Positions 60,470-64,000 of a DNA stretch of 64,000 nucleotides are shown here, one piece after another. A program made the translations under genes and the position numbers. Source of the DNA: Actinocatenispora rupis (GTDB lineage: Bacteria; Actinomycetota; Actinomycetes; Mycobacteriales; Micromonosporaceae); NCBI RefSeq assembly GCF_016861975.1, contig NZ_BOMB01000029.1, forward strand, positions 81,311-145,310, given 5' to 3'. The notes under the pieces are model-generated. The model was not told the DNA's origin and made no database searches. It saw nothing but the letters and a program-made list of their open reading frames with translations. Each line of letters starts with the position of its first letter. Position 1 is the stretch's first letter.

Positions 60470-60479
60470 CAACGCTTCC
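60457..60479. repeat. TCCCTTG-N5-CAACGGA hairpin overlapping the APH stop
   Basis: ATCCCTTG-cctga-CAACGCTTCC; the loop contains the TGA stop of the APH gene, so the element is partly coding here. Confidence 0.55.
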
Positions 60480-60591
60480 GCGCCAGGTACCCGGTGGTCG
60501 TCGTCCGGGGGCGGCTGCGACGACGCGGCGTCGGACGTCCACCACGGGGCCTCGCCAGGAGCCGCAACCGGACGCGGCGAGGCACCGCGGC

Positions 60592-60604
60592 GTCCACTGT
60601 GGAC
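60592..60604. repeat. GTCCACWGTGGAC palindrome, copy 5
   Basis: GTCCACTGTGGAC, identical to copy 1. It lies in the APH-P450 gap, 123 bp after the APH stop and 62 bp before the P450 start, the most promoter-proximal copy. Confidence 0.55.
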
Positions 60605-60665
60605 GGCGCGCACCGGGGGCGGCGAGTACCCGGTGGGGTTGGTGGTGGTGCGTAGGGTCGGTGGC

Positions 60666-61868
60666 ATGAGCACCGAGACGTCCCCGTTCACCGAGACCAC
60701 CGGCACCGCGCGGTTCGCCGCGTACGACGCGCTCGCGGCGCGCGGGCCGGTGCAGCGGCTGACCCTGTTCACCGGCGTGCCCGTCTGGCTCGTCACCGGG
60801 TACGCGGAGGCCCGCGCGGTGCTCACGCACCCGGACGTGGTGCGGTCCGCGGGCGAGGTGCCGCACCGGGACACGTTCCCCGCGCCGCTGGCCGCCGCGA
60901 TGAACTCGCACATGCTCGCGGCGAACCCGCCGGACCACACGCGGCTGCGGCGGCTCGTGTCGGCGGCGTTCACCCGGCGGCGGGTGGCGGGGATGGCGCC
61001 GCGGATCGAGGCGGTGGCGGCGGCGCTGGCCGACGACCTGGCCGCGGACGGTGCCGGCGGCGACCCGGTCGACCTGGTCGCGCGCTTCGCGTACCCGCTG
61101 CCGATCACGGTGATCGCGGACCTCGTCGGCGTACCGGAGGCGGACCGGCCGGCGTTCCGTCGCTGGTCGTCGATCGCCACGTACGGGCCGGCGCACCCCG
61201 CGGACGTGTTCGTCACCGCGGTGGCGGAGATGGTGGACTACCTGCGCGAGCTGATCGCGGCACGTACCGCGAAGCCCGCGGACGACCTGCTGTCCGAGCT
61301 GATCCGGGTGCACGAGGACGGCGACCGGCTGTCCGCCGACGAGCTGACGTCCACGGTGTTCCTGCTGCTCGCCGCCGGGCACGAGACGACGGCGAACCTC
61401 ATCTCGATCGGCACGTACCGGCTGCTGACGGAGCCGGACCAGCTCGCCCTGCTGCGCGCCGCGCCGGAGCGGATCGACGCCGCCGTCGAGGAACTGCTGC
61501 GCCAGGACGGCCCGGCGCAGGTGACGCTCCCCGCCGTCACCCGCGCCCCGGTACGCGTCGGCGACGTCACGGTCCCCGCCGGCGACGTCGTCGTCGTCGC
61601 GCTCGTCGCCGCGAACCGCGACCCCGCCCGGTACGCGGAGCCCGCGCGGCTCGACCTCACCCGGGAACCGGCGCAGCACCTGGCGTTCGGGCACGGGATC
61701 CACCACTGCCTCGGCGCGCCGCTCGCCCGGCTGGAGGGCCGCACCGCGCTGCGTACGCTGCTGGACCGGTTCCCCCGGCTCCGGCTCGCCGAGCCCGACA
61801 CCGAGCCGCAGCGCCCGCCGGGACTGCTCATCAACGCGCTCACCGCCCTTCCCGTACGCGTCGACTGA
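60666..61868 (+). CDS. cytochrome P450 (actinobacterial CYP105/CYP107-like)
   Basis: A 400-residue haem monooxygenase. I-helix LLAAGHETTANLI carries the oxygen-activating Glu-Thr. The ExxR motif is EELLR. The haem-binding loop is AFGHGIHHCLGAPLARLEG with the axial Cys. Hydroxylates a small molecule using ferredoxin partners encoded elsewhere; no ferredoxin gene is adjacent. The ATG at 60666 lacks a clear Shine-Dalgarno (GGTGGC). A half-copy of the dispersed repeat (TTCCCTTG) lies at 61878. Confidence 0.93.
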   Translation: MSTETSPFTETTGTARFAAYDALAARGPVQRLTLFTGVPVWLVTGYAEARAVLTHPDVVRSAGEVPHRDTFPAPLAAAMNSHMLAANPPDHTRLRRLVSAAFTRRRVAGMAPRIEAVAAALADDLAADGAGGDPVDLVARFAYPLPITVIADLVGVPEADRPAFRRWSSIATYGPAHPADVFVTAVAEMVDYLRELIAARTAKPADDLLSELIRVHEDGDRLSADELTSTVFLLLAAGHETTANLISIGTYRLLTEPDQLALLRAAPERIDAAVEELLRQDGPAQVTLPAVTRAPVRVGDVTVPAGDVVVVALVAANRDPARYAEPARLDLTREPAQHLAFGHGIHHCLGAPLARLEGRTALRTLLDRFPRLRLAEPDTEPQRPPGLLINALTALPVRVD

Positions 61869-62162
61869 CGGCGCCGGTTCCCTTGCGACCGCTGCGATCC
61901 GGGTACGACGGAGGGCCGGCACGCGCGCCGTCGACCACCCGCGCCCGTCGACCCGCGCGCCGCCGTCGGTCCTCCGGAATTCTCCGGATCACCGGCGGCC
62001 ACGGGGTCGCCGGACCCGGCCGGCACGCCAGCCGCCGTCGGCCCACCCGGGGGCGGCTCGCTCGACGCAGCCGGCGCCGTACCCGTGGGCTCACCGGCTG
62101 CCGTCGGGCCTCCGGGCGCTGCCGGGTCGCCGGACGCCGCCCGTACTCCCGGCCCGGTCGGT
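61869..62162. other. low-complexity, open-frame region after P450
   Basis: Proline/glycine/alanine-rich translations appear in several minus-strand frames (for example SGDPAAPGGPTAAGEPTG), without a start or stop that makes a clean gene. A half-copy of the dispersed repeat (TTCCCTTG) begins at 61878. It may be the continuation of the gene at 62618 in other frames. Confidence 0.4.
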
Positions 62163-62618
62163 TCACCCGCCGCCGTCGCCACGACCGGCCTGGGGCGCCG
62201 GCGGACGCGGGGTCGCTGGACTTGCGGCGCGCGCTCGGGTCACCCGAAGCCGCGGCGGCGCCCGACGTGGCGTTGCGTCCACCGACCGGCCCACCCGCGT
62301 ACGGGGACGGGTCCGCGGGTACGCCGGCCGCGCGCCGGGGAGTACCCGGGGGAAGGGGTTCGTCGGAGGGGCGCCCGCCGGACCTGGTGGGCAGGACCGG
62401 CACGTGGCTGTCGGGTGGCGTCCGGGGGAGGCCGCCGGTGACGGTGACCGGCGCGCCCGGACAGGCCGTACGCCACTCGTGCAGCGGGCGTCGGCGGGCG
62501 TCGCGTTGGCGGGATGCGCGCTCAGGTTGTCGTACAGGAGGAAACCGAGGGTGCCCAGGAAGAGCCCGGCCGTGAGCACACCGCCCACGCGCGCGAGCCG
62601 TCCGAGCATCGGTGTCAT
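62163..62618 (-). CDS. putative membrane-anchored low-complexity protein, probably frame-disrupted
   Basis: From ATG 62618: MTPMLGRLARVGGVLTAG then LFLGTLGFLLYDNLSAHP, one clear TM helix, followed by NATPADARCTSG. The literal frame then becomes arginine/proline-rich and ends at 62163. A different frame from about 62480 reads CPGAPVTVTGGLPRTPPDSH and continues with normal third-position GC to about 62190, then a third frame gives the GDPAAPGG-type repeats. The gene therefore seems to contain two frameshifts, or the sequence has errors in this low-complexity stretch. Confidence 0.35.
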   Translation of the reverse strand: MTPMLGRLARVGGVLTAGLFLGTLGFLLYDNLSAHPANATPADARCTSGVRPVRARRSPSPAASPGRHPTATCRSCPPGPAGAPPTNPFPRVLPGARPAYPRTRPRTRVGRSVDATPRRAPPRLRVTRARAASPATPRPPAPQAGRGDGGG

Positions 62619-62765
62619 GAGGACACGAGATCTGTCCGGCCGGGTGTCCGGCAACGTTCCGGGCTGTCCGGGCACCGTTCCCGCTCTGGTACTGATCGGG
62701 GCGAGTTGTCCCGTCTTGCGTCGTTGAGCTTTGCTGGGGTATCCCCCCGCGAAGGAGTCGCGCCG

Positions 62766-63632
62766 ATGGACGCCATGAGGGAGCGCCGTCCGGACCCGTG
62801 GTCGGCCGCCACGCCGGCCGAGTTTCTCGACGTGTTGAAACGGCTGCGCGCGTGGGCCGGCCGGCCGTCGCTGCGGACGATGACCGCGCTCGCCGGCACC
62901 GTCGACGTGCCCGGACGCCCGCCGAACGACCTGCTCCCGGTCGGTACGCTGTCCGACAACCTTGAGGGAAAGCGGTTGCCGTACCTGTCGCGGGAGTCGT
63001 TCGTCGAGGCGTACGTCCGCGCGTGCCTCCGCGCGTCCGGCGCCGACGACACGCTCACCGCGGAGGTCGTCGACGACTGGCGCGCCGCCCGCAACGCCCT
63101 CGCCGCCGCCGTACCCGCCGAGCACGGTGCCCCCGACGCGCCACCCACCCGCGGCGAGTGGCGGCCAGACGCTGCGCCCACTCAAGGCGAGCGGCGCGAC
63201 GGTGCGCCGACCGCCCGCGACCACGCGCCGACCACTCGCGACGATGCGGCGCCCGGCCGCGGCGAGTGGCGCCACGCTCCCGCCTACCCGGCGACACGAG
63301 CCGAACCGGACGACGCAACGCCCGGCCGCGGTGGGCCGCCGCACGCGCTCCACGCGGTGCCCGCCAGCGTAGGGCCGCGCCATGCCGCCGCGGACGAGGA
63401 CGATGCGGCATCCCCGCCGATCCGTCCGGCCGTACCGGACGCGGACACCGGTTCCCGGCCGGACGAGCCGGACGCAGCGCGGGCGTCGCACGTACAGCAG
63501 TGGCTGGGCGCGTTCCGTACGGGGGAGCCGGTGGTCGGTCGGGCGCGGCGGTTCGCCGTCGTCGGCGCCGCCGCGGTACTGGTCGTGCTCGCCGTCACGG
63601 CGTCGTTCCCGATCGCGTCGGGCCTGGAGTAG
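62766..63632 (+). CDS. HTH-domain membrane protein, ends at in-frame amber stop
   Basis: A 288-residue protein. Residues about 15-85 are a helix-turn-helix-like domain common in actinobacteria (EFLDVLKRLRAWAGRPSLRTMT, PVGTLSDNLEGKRLPYLSRESFVEAYVRACL). A long Pro/Arg/Asp-rich linker of degenerate repeats (RGEWRPDAAPTQGERRDGAP...) leads to one TM helix (FAVVGAAAVLVVLAVTASFPIASG). The expected exported tail follows the TAG in the same frame. GAAGGAG precedes the ATG at 62766. A membrane-bound sensor or regulator is plausible. Confidence 0.78.
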   Translation: MDAMRERRPDPWSAATPAEFLDVLKRLRAWAGRPSLRTMTALAGTVDVPGRPPNDLLPVGTLSDNLEGKRLPYLSRESFVEAYVRACLRASGADDTLTAEVVDDWRAARNALAAAVPAEHGAPDAPPTRGEWRPDAAPTQGERRDGAPTARDHAPTTRDDAAPGRGEWRHAPAYPATRAEPDDATPGRGGPPHALHAVPASVGPRHAAADEDDAASPPIRPAVPDADTGSRPDEPDAARASHVQQWLGAFRTGEPVVGRARRFAVVGAAAVLVVLAVTASFPIASGLE

Positions 63633-63914
63633 GTGCCGCCGGGCCGGGCGCACGCGGCGGGGCCGCCGGCGGGTGACTCGCTGTCGGCCACACCGTCGAC
63701 GGCATCGAGGGCGCGTACGACGCCGGCGGCGCCAGCGACCCCGGCGGGCCATGGCAAGCATTCGGCGAATCACCCGGCGGAGCACCGTACGCATCCGGCG
63801 CAGCCGTCCGCGACCCCGTCGTACCCGTTCATGTCGGGTTATCCGGGCAGTACGTGGAGTCCGACCATGCCGTCCTACGGCTATCCGAGTTCGTGGAATC
63901 CCACCTTTCCGTAA
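63633..63914 (+). pseudogene. in-frame continuation after amber codon: exported Ser/Thr/Pro/Tyr-rich tail
   Basis: The codon after TAG (63630-63632) begins a 93-codon open stretch in the same frame: GDSLSATPSTASRARTTPAA then GHGKHSANHPAEHRTHP, ending YPFMSGYPGSTWSPTMPSYG and a TAA at 63912. This is the composition expected for the extracytoplasmic tail of the preceding TM protein. Either the TAG is a premature stop (or a sequencing error) or it is read through. Confidence 0.6.
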
Positions 63915-63987
63915 TCGTTCGGACGGCGTTTCGCGCTCCGGCCGGGGTGGGCTGAACGGGGCTCACCCGGCGATCGGAATAGCTCTT

Positions 63988-64000
63988 AGAGGTCCTAACA
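63988..64000. repeat. truncated second copy of the inverted-repeat element
   Basis: AGAGGTCCTAACA is identical to the first 13 bases at the left end of the 163-bp element at 32.8 kb, and the window ends inside it. The flanking bases differ (TTAGAGG versus CTAAGAGG), so it is an independent insertion or copy. Confidence 0.7.

Noticed and set aside
60457..60479. Terminator for APH only
   Set aside because: The same inverted repeat recurs in many unrelated locations, so it was listed as a dispersed element rather than a unique terminator.
18144..61868. Biosynthetic gene cluster (glycosyltransferase, P450, FAD monooxygenase, SARP, MFS)
   Set aside because: The genes are tens of kilobases apart, each with its own regulator and no core PKS, NRPS, terpene or RiPP enzymes; they look like independent stress/modification genes.
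1..64000. CRISPR array, tRNA/rRNA genes, prophage or transposase
   Set aside because: No regularly spaced repeats with unique spacers, no tRNA-like cloverleaf or rRNA seen, and no phage structural or integrase motifs among the ORFs.

Overview
The window is 64 kb of very GC-rich DNA with dense, short-spaced genes, many GTG starts, 4-bp GTGA/ATGA gene overlaps and strong third-position GC bias. A mycothiol-dependent formaldehyde dehydrogenase, a SARP regulator, ECF41/ECF42-type sigma factors and abundant MarR/TetR/PadR regulators point to an actinomycete. The striking excess of GTAC, including frequent GTA valine codons in a high-GC genome, suggests Micromonosporaceae (perhaps an Actinocatenispora-like organism); that placement is inference. 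There are no rRNA or tRNA genes, phage genes, transposase or CRISPR array. It reads as an accessory chromosomal region made of many small regulator-plus-enzyme or regulator-plus-transporter modules.

Layout. 0-8.6 kb: partial DUF5994 gene, two membrane genes divergent from a DesK-type kinase/NarL-type regulator pair, a membrane-anchored Hsp70-like protein, an FAD monooxygenase, and an ECF42-like sigma factor coupled to its YCII/DGPF partner. 8.8-14 kb: membrane molybdopterin oxidoreductase, NAD-dependent DNA ligase, a SMI1/KNR4-like protein and a membrane protein. 14-24 kb: MarR divergent from a WrbA-like quinone oxidoreductase followed by an MFS exporter and an MBL hydrolase; TetR-glycosyltransferase operon; XRE and TetR regulators with SDR/epimerase partners; AhpD-like and PLP enzymes. 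24-31 kb: large secreted cutinase-family protein, a LuxR-SARP fusion divergent from an XRE-NACHT-multi-TM protein, and a secreted serine hydrolase. 32-36 kb: CPBP protease, a 163-bp inverted-repeat element, and a PadR-controlled MacB-like ABC transporter.

37-41 kb holds the most coherent module: a DedA protein, an M56 metallopeptidase, a BlaI-type repressor carrying an apparent 2-nt insertion, then divergently a PAP2 phosphatase and a second DedA protein. This looks like a BlaI/BlaR1-style sensor controlling undecaprenyl-phosphate recycling. 41-54 kb: MarR, kinase-like protein, C39-like secreted protease, mycothiol formaldehyde detoxification pair, AraC/SRPBCC pair, AadA-like nucleotidyltransferase, DoxX, GNAT, RidA plus a beta-hydroxyacid dehydrogenase opposite a LysR, and a flavodoxin/HxlR pair. 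53.8-64 kb: SigJ-type (ECF41) sigma factor, MerR and MFS with CsoR-like palindromes, PadR/HAAS pair, APH-like kinase, cytochrome P450, a low-complexity open-frame region, and an HTH-TM protein interrupted by an in-frame amber codon.

Across the window two short palindromes recur almost exclusively just downstream of genes: TCCCTTG-N5-CAACGGA (ten or more copies) and GTCCACAGTGGAC (five copies). The ends of the 163-bp element also reappear at the right edge of the window. These dispersed elements, the undecaprenyl module, and three reading-frame lesions (39.35 kb, 62.2-62.5 kb, 63.63 kb) are the main observations worth following up.
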